A stretch of 64,000 nt of DNA from contig WQWU01000001.1 in the NCBI GenBank assembly GCA_009785215.1, positions 26,046 through 90,045 of the forward strand. Reading direction: 5' to 3'. Below, one piece after another: positions 52,561 to 61,135 of the stretch (position 1 is the first letter of the stretch; each line of letters starts with the position of its first letter). The translations under genes were made by a program, and so were the position numbers. A model generated the notes under the pieces. It saw nothing but the letters and a program-made list of their open reading frames with translations. It was not told the DNA's origin and made no database searches. This DNA is from Treponema sp. (GTDB taxonomy: Bacteria > Spirochaetota > Spirochaetia > Treponematales > Breznakiellaceae).

Positions 52561-52652
52561 ACATAAAATAATATAAGGCTCTACCAACTTATATTACTCT
52601 AGTATAAGGCACTGCACTGGTATTTGTTACCAGAATTTTGTAGCTAATTATC

Positions 52653-52697
52653 AAAAGGGTTGTCCTTGAAGTAATTCTTGGGCAGCCCTTTTTTTTG
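52653..52697 (+). terminator. Rho-independent terminator
   Basis: A 13-bp stem (AAAAGGGTTGTCC with GGGCAGCCCTTTT, two G-U pairs) with a 14-base loop is followed by eight T residues. It lies after the small secreted protein gene. Confidence 0.85.
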
Positions 52698-52698
52698 T

Positions 52699-52765
52699 CA
52701 TTGCGCTCTCTGTGTCTTAGTGCTCTTTGTGTGAACCTCTAAACTCTTCTCTGCGAAAATCTGCG
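52699..52765. repeat. CTCTGTG-type repeat left of the BrnTA-like module
   Basis: It contains GCTCTCTGTGTCTTAG and CTCTTTGTGTGAACCTC, related to the 96-bp repeats at 53433 and 54196 and to the CTCTGCG family. It begins directly after the terminator T-run. Confidence 0.65.
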
Positions 52766-52816
52766 GACAGTTTTCTTTCTTTGAGTGAGTTTATCCCAAA
52801 CATCAATTGATGTATT

Positions 52817-53053
52817 TCATATAGCAACAGCTATTTTTTCTCGTACCATTTCTCCGATTATTTGGGAAGGAGTTTTTTGATCGGCAATGGCTTTAGTGTT
52901 TAAATAATTAGCAGTAACATTATCAATAGTTATCGTGTGAGCAGATTTCTTACATTGAGTAAAATATCCTGTTCCATTAGAACCTGGTTTAGGCGGATTC
53001 TTTGTCCATTTTTCGTCAAGTCTTTTTGCTTCTTCATCTGTCATATGTGCCAT
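52817..53053 (-). CDS. BrnA-like antitoxin
   Basis: This 78-residue protein has a charged N-terminus and a C-terminal helix pair (TPSQIIGEMVREKIA) fitting a ribbon-helix-helix or MetJ/Arc-type DNA-binding end. It lies 10 bases after the BrnT-like gene on the same strand, with AAGGAG before the ATG. In brnTA systems the antitoxin follows the toxin and represses the pair, and the layout here is the same. The sequence is divergent, so the family call is moderate. Confidence 0.55.
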   Translation of the reverse strand: MAHMTDEEAKRLDEKWTKNPPKPGSNGTGYFTQCKKSAHTITIDNVTANYLNTKAIADQKTPSQIIGEMVREKIAVAI

Positions 53054-53063
53054 AACTACTCCT

Positions 53064-53336
53064 TCATTTTAATAGATGGTGATAAATATTCCTACACGGC
53101 ATTGCATGAAATACATTTACACGATGTTCACTTATAAAATTGTATAATATCTCTATAGGATTCGCATTGCGGTCAAAGCCAATCAGAAGATACTTGTCTC
53201 TTGCATCTTCATCATCAGGTTCATCTAATATACCATCATAAATTGCTGTATCAAAAACCCGATAAATATCTACCTCGCTTACATTATGTGTAAAAGCGGC
53301 AGGATTGAATTCAATGACAAAATCCATATATTCCAT
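53064..53336 (-). CDS. BrnT-like toxin
   Basis: This is a 90-residue protein. FVIEFNPAAFTHNVSEVDIYRVF resembles the F-x-W-D/N-P...N..KH.V...E...VF start of BrnT, an RNase-like toxin of the RelE fold. KYLLIGFDRNANPIEILY and FHAMPCR fit the later strands. The His-Arg region that carries activity is only partly kept. A second ATG three codons in has GGAA upstream and may be the real start. It is paired with a downstream BrnA-like gene. The module is flanked by CTCTGTG repeats. Confidence 0.6.
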   Translation of the reverse strand: MEYMDFVIEFNPAAFTHNVSEVDIYRVFDTAIYDGILDEPDDEDARDKYLLIGFDRNANPIEILYNFISEHRVNVFHAMPCRNIYHHLLK

Positions 53337-53432
53337 AATAAAACACTTTATAAATAAAGGCTAGCATATCTATCTGAATGACACATTTAATGACTTTCCT
53401 CTCTGTGCCTGCTAGAAGCTTTGCTTCAAGAC

Positions 53433-53528
53433 CCTTGCTCTCTGTGTCTTCGCGCCTTTGTGTGAGGTTCTTCTAAAAATCCTGACTAATCTTAACTGAT
53501 TAGGCAAGTAATCAATTAAGATTGGTTT
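53433..53528. repeat. 96-bp direct repeat, left copy, flanking hicAB
   Basis: This copy and that at 54196-54291 match at 92 of 96 positions. Each begins with CCTTGCTCTCTG and ends with an inverted repeat (AATCTTAACTGATT with AATCAATTAAGATT) and GGTTT. Together they frame the hicAB genes exactly. Confidence 0.9.
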
Positions 53529-53539
53529 CTAATAGATAA

Positions 53540-53908
53540 CTAAAGAGCAGCTTCTTTTAACTTTTCGCCTATTGCTTCATCAATAAATGCGTTTATGCTT
53601 TTTCCATACAATTTTGCTTGTTTTGCAAGCCTGTAATGACGCTCTTTGCTTGTACGGTAAGTTATGCTGCCTTTAAAATCATTAATTTTTAGCGGTTCTG
53701 GAATCTGCATATCATTATCAATGCTTGTTTTAACATATGAAGTTAATGCCTCTTTAAGATTGGATAACACTTCTTCGCGGGTTTTACCGCTTGTCATATT
53801 GCGTTCAAGTTCGATAATACTGCCTAAAAAACAACCATCAACATCAGACCATTCAATAATATACGTGTACGGCAAATTTAAATAATAATTTAAGTTTTTC
53901 TTACTCAT
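53540..53908 (-). CDS. hicB: HicB-family antitoxin
   Basis: This 122-residue antitoxin has the HicB partial RNase H-like domain (YTYIIEWSDVDGCFLGSIIELE, then TREEVLSNLKEAL) and a C-terminal ribbon-helix-helix part (about 80-120: YRLAKQAKLYGKSINAFIDEAI). It neutralises HicA and should repress the promoter. Its ATG overlaps the end of hicA by eight bases. Confidence 0.88.
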   Translation of the reverse strand: MSKKNLNYYLNLPYTYIIEWSDVDGCFLGSIIELERNMTSGKTREEVLSNLKEALTSYVKTSIDNDMQIPEPLKINDFKGSITYRTSKERHYRLAKQAKLYGKSINAFIDEAIGEKLKEAAL

Positions 53909-54146
53909 TGTTATATCCCTCCTGTTTTAATGTCTCTTGTAATTTTTCTATTAAATATTGTTTTAATGGGTTTTGTGTAAGAACAATAGTAACTGACTGA
54001 CGATCAGGTTTCCTAAAAGTGCGATGAGAACCGCTGGTTGGAGTTGATTTAAAATCCAGCTTTTTTAGAATATTAACGGCTTCATCAGGTGTTATATCTG
54101 ATTTACCTTCAAATATTCGTTTTATCAGCTTCTCGTACTTGCCCAT
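53901..54146 (-). CDS. hicA: HicA-family mRNA interferase toxin
   Basis: This 81-residue toxin has a double-stranded-RNA-binding-like fold. The catalytic His is in TSGSHRTFRKP. VNILKKLDFKS and the later Pro-Leu segment match HicA. A perfect promoter (TTGACA, 17 bases, TATCAT) ends six bases before the ATG, and there is no ribosome binding site, so translation is probably leaderless. hicB follows with overlap. Confidence 0.88.
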   Translation of the reverse strand: MGKYEKLIKRIFEGKSDITPDEAVNILKKLDFKSTPTSGSHRTFRKPDRQSVTIVLTQNPLKQYLIEKLQETLKQEGYNNE

Positions 54147-54152
54147 GATATT

Positions 54153-54181
54153 ATGATAGCATATTTGCTATCATTTGTCAA
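54153..54181 (-). promoter_or_regulatory. hicAB promoter with overlapping operator palindrome
   Basis: A -35 TTGACA (consensus) and a -10 TATCAT are 17 bases apart. The 9-base inverted repeat ATGATAGCA-(4)-TGCTATCAT (54153-54174) covers the -10 and most of the spacer, and is the likely HicB operator. Confidence 0.8.
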
Positions 54182-54195
54182 GTACGAATTTTTCT

Positions 54196-54291
54196 CCTTG
54201 CTCTCTGCGTCTTCGCGCCTTTGTGTGAGGTTCTTCTATAAATCCTGGCTAATCTTAACTGATTAGACAAGTAATCAATTAAGATTGGTTT
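54196..54291. repeat. 96-bp direct repeat, right copy, flanking hicAB
   Basis: See the left copy at 53433-53528. The offset between copies is 763 bases, and the hicAB genes with their promoter fill the interval. Confidence 0.9.
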
Positions 54292-54432
54292 TGCAGGTGA
54301 ACGAAAAGACTGGTTTATCTTCCCCTTTTGGCTTACTTTTATAGACTATTTAAGACTTGACATTTGCTTTTTGAGCGCATAAACTTTAATAAAGGCAGTT
54401 TTTGTCTAGCCTGGGAGAAAGGAGTAAGTCCA

Positions 54433-55416
54433 ATGGCATCAAGTATTGGCATTAAAATCGCCAACGGAGAATTCTACCCCATAATGGAGGAGAATTCATT
54501 AATAAAGAAAAGACTGATTCTCACCACGGTTCATGATAATCAACCCAGTGTCCAGATTGATCTATACAGGAGTCCGCAGGGAACCATGCCGGATGCCCAG
54601 TATATCGGTACTGTTGTTGTAGAAAATATCAAACCAAAACAAAAAGGTGAACCTTCCATAGAGATGGTTATTTCTTCTGATAAAGACGGCAATATAGTTG
54701 CTGATGCTATTGACCTTGATACCGGCGCAAACGGTGAGCATTATGTTTTAACTGTTTCCTTAAAATCTCTTGATGAGACTTCCCGCGATATGGAAATTCC
54801 AGACTTTGAACTGGAAACCAACGAAGAACCTCCTTCCGGTTTATATAATCAGGCAAGTAAAGTGCGTAATGAAAAAACCGGTTCATCAAATAAATGGCTT
54901 ATTCCTTTACTTATTCTTCTTCTTTTACTTGGGCTTCTTGCAATATGGTTATTCTTCTTTAACGGCATGGATACTGTCCGCCCGCTTGTTGATAAATATA
55001 CTACTGATAAAACTACAGAAATAGTTAGTGAACCGGTAAGTGAACCGGTAAGGCAGCCTGAACCGGAACCAACCCCAGTGCAGGAAGAACCGCCTGTTAT
55101 GCAAACTGAACCTGTTCAGCAAGTAGTTGAGCCGCCGCCGGTTATTCAGGCTCCGCAGACTCCGCCTCCGCCGAGAGAGCAAACTGCAAGACCTGCAAGC
55201 GGACGTAATCCGCCGGTTGCATCCTATAATGTTCCTGCAACTATTCCCAGAGAAGGCGTAAATTACAGAATCCGCTGGGGAGATACATTATGGGATATTG
55301 CAGAAGCTTTTTACCGGGATCCGTGGCAGTATCCAAGAATTGCACGGCATAACAATATTCGTAATCCGGATTTAATTATTTCCGGCAGAACAATCCGTGT
55401 TCCGCCCAGAAATTAA
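54433..55416 (+). CDS. Membrane protein with C-terminal LysM domain
   Basis: From the ATG at 54433 (AAAGGAG nine bases ahead) the protein has 327 residues. It has an N-terminal beta domain (about 1-130), a membrane segment (about 155-178) and a Pro/Glu/Gln-rich periplasmic linker (about 195-260). A LysM domain follows at the C-terminus (YRIRWGDTLWDIAEAFYRDPWQYPRIARHN), which binds glycan chains. It links membrane and cell wall. The stop overlaps the ATG of the transglycosylase gene (TAATG), so the two probably work together on peptidoglycan. Confidence 0.82.
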   Translation: MASSIGIKIANGEFYPIMEENSLIKKRLILTTVHDNQPSVQIDLYRSPQGTMPDAQYIGTVVVENIKPKQKGEPSIEMVISSDKDGNIVADAIDLDTGANGEHYVLTVSLKSLDETSRDMEIPDFELETNEEPPSGLYNQASKVRNEKTGSSNKWLIPLLILLLLLGLLAIWLFFFNGMDTVRPLVDKYTTDKTTEIVSEPVSEPVRQPEPEPTPVQEEPPVMQTEPVQQVVEPPPVIQAPQTPPPPREQTARPASGRNPPVASYNVPATIPREGVNYRIRWGDTLWDIAEAFYRDPWQYPRIARHNNIRNPDLIISGRTIRVPPRN

Positions 55417-57389
55417 TGAAATTTGATTTTTTACGTATTTTCGTTTTTTTAATTTTCTCTGTACTGGTATTCTCGTGCGTGACTCCGCAGGTTCGGAATA
55501 ACGATTTTTATCTTGGTTTAATGAATGATTCAAAAACCGAAAAAATCAAGTTATTCGAAAGCGCTTTAGCCAGCCCCAATGAATATATCAGACGCGCTGC
55601 AGCGGAAGAACTTGCTGTGTTAATGATCCAGGGTACTGAACTTTCTGCAAAAACAGCCGAACTGGTGCGCAGGGAAGTACGCGGCTGGTGGGCTGCAGCT
55701 TTTGATATAACTCCTCCGGACAGGGATAAAGCGCTTTCTTTTCTGCTCGGCGTAGAAAGCAATACAGCTTCCTTTGATCTTGCACGAAGTTATGTTTTAA
55801 ATGAATGCGAAAAAAACGGATTAACATTTACAGATCAAGAAAATGCCGCAATAGAAGGGCACAATGCTGTTTTTCATTTGCGTTACAATGATGCATTGGG
55901 TTTTTTCCGTATTTTTCAGGAAGACGGGAAATGGCCGGACAAAATACCGGATTTATTTTTTGAGTATCCCATGTTGATAAATGACCTGGGCAGAACTTTT
56001 CAGTTTACTGCAACAGGCGGCGAGGGGTTAAATCTTTTTTTAAAATGGGAAACAGGCTTATCGGATCAGTTTGATGATATGCGCTTTAGATTGATTTTTT
56101 ATGCTGCGCGGATTGCGCGCCGTATGGGCGCTTCGCAGAATGCAAATGCTATTTCTTTATTTGAACGCGCCCTGGTTCTTGCTCCGGATTTTGAACAGCA
56201 GGATGCATGTATCTGGTATATATTAGATGCTTCAATAAGCGGGTCTACTGCTGTTTTTTATGACAGGCTTGAACGTCATGTTCCAAAATGGTACAGCGCA
56301 AGTTACTACAACGGGTTAATGGAAAGATACCTTGTAAGGCTTGTTACGGGGCGTGAGTGGAGAAGGGTTATAAGAACCTTCAATCTTATTAAAGATACAG
56401 AAGCAGTTATTCCCAAAGCCGGATTTGCATGGGTAATTGCCCGCACAATGGAAGAAAATTTTCTTAATGCAGAAGACAGGCGTTTAGCGGCACAGGTTTT
56501 AAATGTTTCATCTGTAACACCCGCTCACTTTTATCAAATTGCATATGATGCCGGTGAATCATTATTGATGCCTGCTCTTTATTACCGGATGCAAAGCGCA
56601 AAAGCTTTGAATCTGCCGCTTTTGGTTTTTTCTGAAAATAACGGTAATTCCGGGAATGAAAGTGACTTACCGGCTTATTCTGCCGCGCTTCAGTTTCTTC
56701 TTGGTTTTTTTGCAAATAACGCAGAGAGTTTATCTGTTCCTTATATAAGAGCGCTTGAAAGAACGCTTTCACCCGGTGAGCTGCGCGTAATGGCAGAAAC
56801 TCTGGAAATTGCAGAAATGTATCCTATGTCTATGAGGATGGTATCTCTTTACCTTTACAGGCAGGATCATAAGAAAACACGGCGGGATTTGGAACTTATG
56901 TATCCGCGCCCTTTTTTGGAACTGGTAGAGAAGAATGCAGGATATTTTGATATTGCGGCGCCGCTGCTTTTTGGCCTTATTCGTACAGAAAGCGCTTTTC
57001 AGAGCGCTGTTATTTCGCGCGCAGGAGCGGTTGGATTGTCACAGCTTATGCCGGGAACCGCAAGGGAACAGGCAGAACGTATAAGACGCGCCGGCGGCCC
57101 TGACTTTTTTTGTTCTGATGAAAAAATCGATTCTACAAATCCGGATATAAATGTTTATATTGGATCGCACTATTATAATTATTTATTAAGCCGGTTTAAC
57201 AATGACGCGCAGCTTGCTTTAATGTCGTATAATGGCGGGCAAACACGCGTACGCCGCTGGCGCAATGCAAGTAATCTGCCTGTAGATCTGTTTGTAGAGA
57301 CTGTATCTATTTATGAAACCAGGGATTACGGCAGAAGAGTTCCGGCTATCGGCAGAATATACGAAGAATTATATTACAGGGAAAATTAA
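55416..57389 (+). CDS. Soluble-lytic-transglycosylase-like lipoprotein
   Basis: The 657-residue product has a lipoprotein signal peptide (VLVFSC) and a long helical superhelix (about 30-500), like Slt70. A C-terminal transglycosylase domain follows, with IRTESAFQSAVISRAGAVGLSQLMPGTA (catalytic Glu in RTES) and ALMSYNGGQTRVRRWR. It cleaves peptidoglycan between MurNAc and GlcNAc with formation of anhydro ends. It is coupled to the LysM protein gene. The ribosome binding site is inside the LysM coding end. Confidence 0.92.
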   Translation: MKFDFLRIFVFLIFSVLVFSCVTPQVRNNDFYLGLMNDSKTEKIKLFESALASPNEYIRRAAAEELAVLMIQGTELSAKTAELVRREVRGWWAAAFDITPPDRDKALSFLLGVESNTASFDLARSYVLNECEKNGLTFTDQENAAIEGHNAVFHLRYNDALGFFRIFQEDGKWPDKIPDLFFEYPMLINDLGRTFQFTATGGEGLNLFLKWETGLSDQFDDMRFRLIFYAARIARRMGASQNANAISLFERALVLAPDFEQQDACIWYILDASISGSTAVFYDRLERHVPKWYSASYYNGLMERYLVRLVTGREWRRVIRTFNLIKDTEAVIPKAGFAWVIARTMEENFLNAEDRRLAAQVLNVSSVTPAHFYQIAYDAGESLLMPALYYRMQSAKALNLPLLVFSENNGNSGNESDLPAYSAALQFLLGFFANNAESLSVPYIRALERTLSPGELRVMAETLEIAEMYPMSMRMVSLYLYRQDHKKTRRDLELMYPRPFLELVEKNAGYFDIAAPLLFGLIRTESAFQSAVISRAGAVGLSQLMPGTAREQAERIRRAGGPDFFCSDEKIDSTNPDINVYIGSHYYNYLLSRFNNDAQLALMSYNGGQTRVRRWRNASNLPVDLFVETVSIYETRDYGRRVPAIGRIYEELYYREN

Positions 57390-57394
57390 AAACA

Positions 57395-58447
57395 TTACGG
57401 AAAAAGCGCTCTTTCCAGCTGTTCACGCGGATTACCTCTCCGCGGTTTTATTGTTTTTGCAGCGTTTATAAATGCAGTAAGGTTACGTCCGGAACGTTCG
57501 TATAAATCCATGTAAAAGTTATCAGGTGAATAATACAATCTAAATAGTTCAAGATACGCATTGTTAATGTTCATTTCATAAAAACCGCGGTAATTATTGC
57601 TTGTAAAAAGAGTTTCGTATTCCGAGTTAAATCTTTCTTTTGCATTTTTTATTATCCGTTCTTTTTCGATTATTATTTCTTCGCTGTTTATAATGTTCCT
57701 GTCCGAAGAATATAGGATTTCAAGTTCTGCTATCAGAGATTGAATAAAAGTTAAAAAAGCACGGCTGTCTGCGGCAGATACAAGTTTTTCTTTGTACTCT
57801 TTGGAATCGATGCCGTAATGTGTTTCCATAAAAAGTCTTGCGCCTTCTGTGCCTATAAACTCCGCCAGTTCTTCGTTGAAATTCATGTGTCCTTTTAAAA
57901 ATACAGTTGAGTGCACAAGTTCGTGAATAATCAGGCTTGCCAGCCTGTCCGGCGGATAATTCCGCATATATGAGAAAAGCGGGTCTCTGAACCAGCCAAG
58001 TGTGCTGAATGCGTCAACACCGCGTATCCAGACATCAAGATTAAGTTTTTCCAGTCTTTCCCGTTCCTTTCGTGCATCATTAATATCAAAAAATCCTTTG
58101 TAGGGCATTCTGCCGACAATTGGGAAATTCCACTCGTAACGGAGGAAAGAATCTTTTGCCGATGCGGAGACTATTGCAGCAAGGTAATCCCTGCCGAGTT
58201 CTACATAATTTGTATAATTTTTGCTTTCGTTAAGACCCAGTTCATTCATCGCAAAGGCTCTTATTTTTATTACTAGGTTGATGAACTCTTCATCGCCTGC
58301 CTCTTCCAGAGGAACTGCGCGGTTCAGGTAACCTATCATGGTTGTACCCTGCTTAAGGGTGTAACAGCCAGAAAGAAAAAAGGAAGAAACAAGGAGTAGA
58401 ATTGCGGCAAATACCGGCGGCAGATGATATATTCTGGGATTAATCAT
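57395..58447 (-). CDS. Predicted aminopeptidase lipoprotein (HExxH)
   Basis: The 350-residue product has a lipoprotein signal peptide ending in FFLSGC and resembles the COG4324 predicted aminopeptidases. The zinc motif HELVH is in LIIHELVHSTVFLKGH, followed by the third ligand candidate Glu in NEELAEFIGTEGA. The family signature WxRGVDAFSTLGWF-type (VWIRGVDAFSTLGWFRDP) lies upstream. It is convergent with the transglycosylase gene. A TATAAT lies 14 bases before the ATG. Confidence 0.82.
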   Translation of the reverse strand: MINPRIYHLPPVFAAILLLVSSFFLSGCYTLKQGTTMIGYLNRAVPLEEAGDEEFINLVIKIRAFAMNELGLNESKNYTNYVELGRDYLAAIVSASAKDSFLRYEWNFPIVGRMPYKGFFDINDARKERERLEKLNLDVWIRGVDAFSTLGWFRDPLFSYMRNYPPDRLASLIIHELVHSTVFLKGHMNFNEELAEFIGTEGARLFMETHYGIDSKEYKEKLVSAADSRAFLTFIQSLIAELEILYSSDRNIINSEEIIIEKERIIKNAKERFNSEYETLFTSNNYRGFYEMNINNAYLELFRLYYSPDNFYMDLYERSGRNLTAFINAAKTIKPRRGNPREQLERALFP

Positions 58448-58552
58448 ATTTTCTAAATAAATTATATGATATTTTTATTCTGTGTACCAGCGCTACTTGC
58501 ATTTTGTTTATTTTTGTTCTATTATTGCCAGATAGTTTCCCAGGAGGAATGT

Positions 58553-59563
58553 ATGATAAGACCAATAACATTATTTTCAGGACAATGGACAGATTTACCT
58601 TTTGACAAATTTTGTGAAAAAGCAAAATCATTTGGTTATGATGGTATTGAAATAGCCTGTTGGGGGGATCATCTTGATTTAAAAAAAGCAGCTTCTGATC
58701 CCAAATATATAGAAGAACGCAAAAATATCTTAAAAACTTATAATCTTAAAGTATTGGCATTAGGAACACATTTAATTGGGCAATGCATTACAGACGGCGC
58801 AGATTCACGTTTTTGCAGTATTGTTCCTTCTAACCTTCACGGGAAACCTGAAGATGTTCGTAAGTGGGCAATTCAGGAAATGAAATATGCCGCCGTAGCT
58901 GCAAAAAATCTTGGTGTAAAAGTTATTACCGGTTTTATCGGTAATCCGCTTTGGTCTGCATGGTATTCTCTGCCAAGGCTGCCTTTGGGAGCGCAGGCTT
59001 CAGAGCCGGTACTGGCAGATGCTTATGCACATGTTCTTAAACATTGGACACCTGTCTTTGATGAGTTTGACAAAAACGGTGTAAAATTGGCTCTGGAAAT
59101 ACAGGCCGGAGGTATAACTTTTGATTACTACAGCGCTGAACGGTTTTTAAAAGAGTTAAAAAACCGCAAGACTGTTGGTTTTAATTTTGATCCTTCCGGT
59201 CTTTTATGGCAGGGTATTATTCCTCATCTTTTTATACGTGATTTTGCAAGACATATTATTCATGCCCGCATAAAAGATATAACAGTTACTTTGGACGGTA
59301 AAGCGGGGATACTTGGTTCTTTCCTTCCTTCCGGAGAAGTAAGGCGCGGCTGGAATTTCCGTTCACCAGGTCATGGAGATGTTGATTTTGAAAATATTAT
59401 CCGCGAATTTAACGCAGTAAATTATAAGGGGCCGCTTTCTGTAGAATGGGAAGATTCCAGTATGAACAGGGAACTAGGCGCAAAAGAAGCGTTTGAATTT
59501 ACAAAGAGTATCAATTTTTCTCCTTCTGACACAGTTTCTGACGATATTTCAAAGGCAGAATAA
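58553..59563 (+). CDS. Sugar phosphate isomerase/epimerase-like TIM-barrel protein
   Basis: From the ATG at 58553 (AGGAGG five bases ahead) the protein has 336 residues. It is of the AP-endonuclease-2/xylose-isomerase-like barrel superfamily: GYDGIEIACWGDHLDL, LALEIQAGGITFDYY, FNFDPSGLLWQ and the late SVEWEDSSM supply metal-binding Glu, Asp and His residues. Such enzymes isomerise or epimerise sugars or sugar acids; the substrate is unknown. An upstream open stretch encodes a hydrophobic leader but lacks a ribosome binding site. It is followed by the ankyrin protein gene 29 bases on. Confidence 0.85.
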   Translation: MIRPITLFSGQWTDLPFDKFCEKAKSFGYDGIEIACWGDHLDLKKAASDPKYIEERKNILKTYNLKVLALGTHLIGQCITDGADSRFCSIVPSNLHGKPEDVRKWAIQEMKYAAVAAKNLGVKVITGFIGNPLWSAWYSLPRLPLGAQASEPVLADAYAHVLKHWTPVFDEFDKNGVKLALEIQAGGITFDYYSAERFLKELKNRKTVGFNFDPSGLLWQGIIPHLFIRDFARHIIHARIKDITVTLDGKAGILGSFLPSGEVRRGWNFRSPGHGDVDFENIIREFNAVNYKGPLSVEWEDSSMNRELGAKEAFEFTKSINFSPSDTVSDDISKAE

Positions 59564-59592
59564 CTTTTTCTATCCTTGGGAGGGGAGGGAAA

Positions 59593-60585
59593 ATGAAGAG
59601 TTCGATTCTTTTTTTCTTGTTTATCATTGGCGGAATATTATTTGCAGATGATTACAGATGGGATTTGGTTAATGCATTGGCCAGGAATGATTTCCAGGCT
59701 GCCGAAAGATTAATAAATCAAAATATCGGTTCTGCTTCCCCGCAGGAAAAAAGCCTTATGATGAATCTGGCTCTGCTATATTCACAGGGAGAAACCGCCT
59801 TAAGAGTTTTAGCATTATTGCAGAGTTTTAATGTCCGCCCTACAGCGTTTGATTTGTTCACGGCAATTAACAGGAATCAGCCGAATTCTGTTGTGTATTC
59901 CATTATGAATAACGGAGTACGCGCCAATGGAGAAATACTTCTTGTTGCAATGGAAAAGCAAAGATATGATCTTGCATCGCAGTTTATTCAGGCGGGAACA
60001 GATGTAAATTATTCTTATCCTTCTTCCAGCAGGCATGCCGACGGTATGACAGCGCTTTTACATGCTGCAAACAATAATAATTTTGATATGGTGCAAATGC
60101 TTGTTGAGCACGGAGCAAATGTTAATGTCAGAAATAGAGATGGTAATACTGCTTTATCCATGGCGCAGGCAAAAGGAAATAATCAAATGGCCGATTATCT
60201 TTTGGGGCGCGGAGCGGTTCAGGGAAACTTTAACGGCGCTCAGCAGTCTCAGCAGGCTACGCAAAGCGGTGCGCAAAGCGGTGCGCAAAGCGGTGCGCAA
60301 AGCGGTGCGCAAAGCGGCGGAATTGCAAATTTTTTAGAAACTCAAATTGTTGAGTTTACTCCCGGGAACTACCGTCTTTCCGGAGGAAACAGAGACCTAA
60401 GATTTACCGGCACTGAAAGTTTCGGCAATATCGGTTTTATCAGAAATGACAGAACATACAGCGGTTCGTATCAGGCATCCAACGGAAATTTAATATTGAT
60501 AATGGAAGGCCGCACATTTGTATATAAAATTGATTCTAACATGTCTTTTTCCGGGAACGGAGAAGTATGGGTTAGAACAAATTAA
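59593..60585 (+). CDS. Secreted ankyrin-repeat protein with Gly-Ala-Gln-Ser minisatellite
   Basis: The 330-residue product has a signal peptide (to about residue 17) and ankyrin-like repeats (about 20-215, for example MTALLHAANNNNFDMVQMLVEHGANVN). A linker with GAQS repeated four times follows (about 222-243), and a C-terminal beta domain (about 245-330) with strands such as YRLSGGNRDLRFTG. The linker is encoded by a perfect 12-bp tandem repeat, so its length may vary between strains. GGGAGGGGAGG lies before the ATG. Confidence 0.8.
   Translation: MKSSILFFLFIIGGILFADDYRWDLVNALARNDFQAAERLINQNIGSASPQEKSLMMNLALLYSQGETALRVLALLQSFNVRPTAFDLFTAINRNQPNSVVYSIMNNGVRANGEILLVAMEKQRYDLASQFIQAGTDVNYSYPSSSRHADGMTALLHAANNNNFDMVQMLVEHGANVNVRNRDGNTALSMAQAKGNNQMADYLLGRGAVQGNFNGAQQSQQATQSGAQSGAQSGAQSGAQSGGIANFLETQIVEFTPGNYRLSGGNRDLRFTGTESFGNIGFIRNDRTYSGSYQASNGNLILIMEGRTFVYKIDSNMSFSGNGEVWVRTN
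60261..60320 (+). repeat. 12-bp tandem repeat, 4 perfect units plus one variant
   Basis: The unit GCAAAGCGGTGC encodes Gln-Ser-Gly-Ala in frame. Four units are identical, and the fifth ends CGG. Confidence 0.95.
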
Positions 60586-60593
60586 TTTTTCTG

Positions 60594-61118
60594 TTAACCT
60601 TTTATGTCTACAAGTGATGCTGAACCCGAGTTATTATACGCGCTTCTTCCGCCTGTTGCATATGGATTATTCCGCAGTATTTTAATTTCCTGACGAAGTT
60701 CCACCATACGCTTGGAAAGCAGTTCCTTATTTTTAGTAGATCGTATAACAGCTTCACTTTTTAATTTTTCAAGGGATGCTTTAAGGCTTGGTACTTCTTC
60801 CTGGCTGGAAGCCGGGTTATCAGGAATGTTTTCGGCTCTGCTTGTGACAGAGTAGTACATTTCTTCCAGAGGATCTATTACTTTCTGAATTGAGAATATA
60901 TCAGCAACAATTTTTTCTTCTATCTCTACATAGGTTAAAAGGTCTTCTGCGCTGCCGGATTCAATTACCCCTTGCTGTTTGTCGAGTAAATCCAGATAAT
61001 TGCGGAATCTGTCTCTTTGCTGTGAAAGCAGTGTTTTAAAACGTTTTAAAATTGCAACTCTTTGTGCAAGCTCCGTTGAACCGATATTGGTTGTTTTTTC
61101 TTCTGTTACTGCAGCCAT
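60594..61118 (-). CDS. FlgN-like flagellar chaperone, probable
   Basis: From the ATG at 61118 (GGGAGGG six bases ahead) the protein has 174 residues and is mostly helical. It has ILKRFKTLLSQQRDRFRNYLDLLDKQ near the start, a central loop and a C-terminal coil. Helical bundles of this size encoded next to fliS are often FlgN-type chaperones for hook-filament junction proteins. The match is by layout, not by a sharp motif. It lies 17 bases after fliS. A frame open further upstream overlaps fliS and has no ribosome binding site of its own. Confidence 0.6.
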   Translation of the reverse strand: MAAVTEEKTTNIGSTELAQRVAILKRFKTLLSQQRDRFRNYLDLLDKQQGVIESGSAEDLLTYVEIEEKIVADIFSIQKVIDPLEEMYYSVTSRAENIPDNPASSQEEVPSLKASLEKLKSEAVIRSTKNKELLSKRMVELRQEIKILRNNPYATGGRSAYNNSGSASLVDIKG

Positions 61119-61135
61119 ATTCCCTCCCATTTGGC

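Noticed and set aside
52561-54300. Insertion sequence or integron carrying the toxin-antitoxin genes
   Set aside because: No transposase or integrase gene, no inverted terminal repeats and no attI-like site were seen; only direct repeats of the CTCTGCG type.
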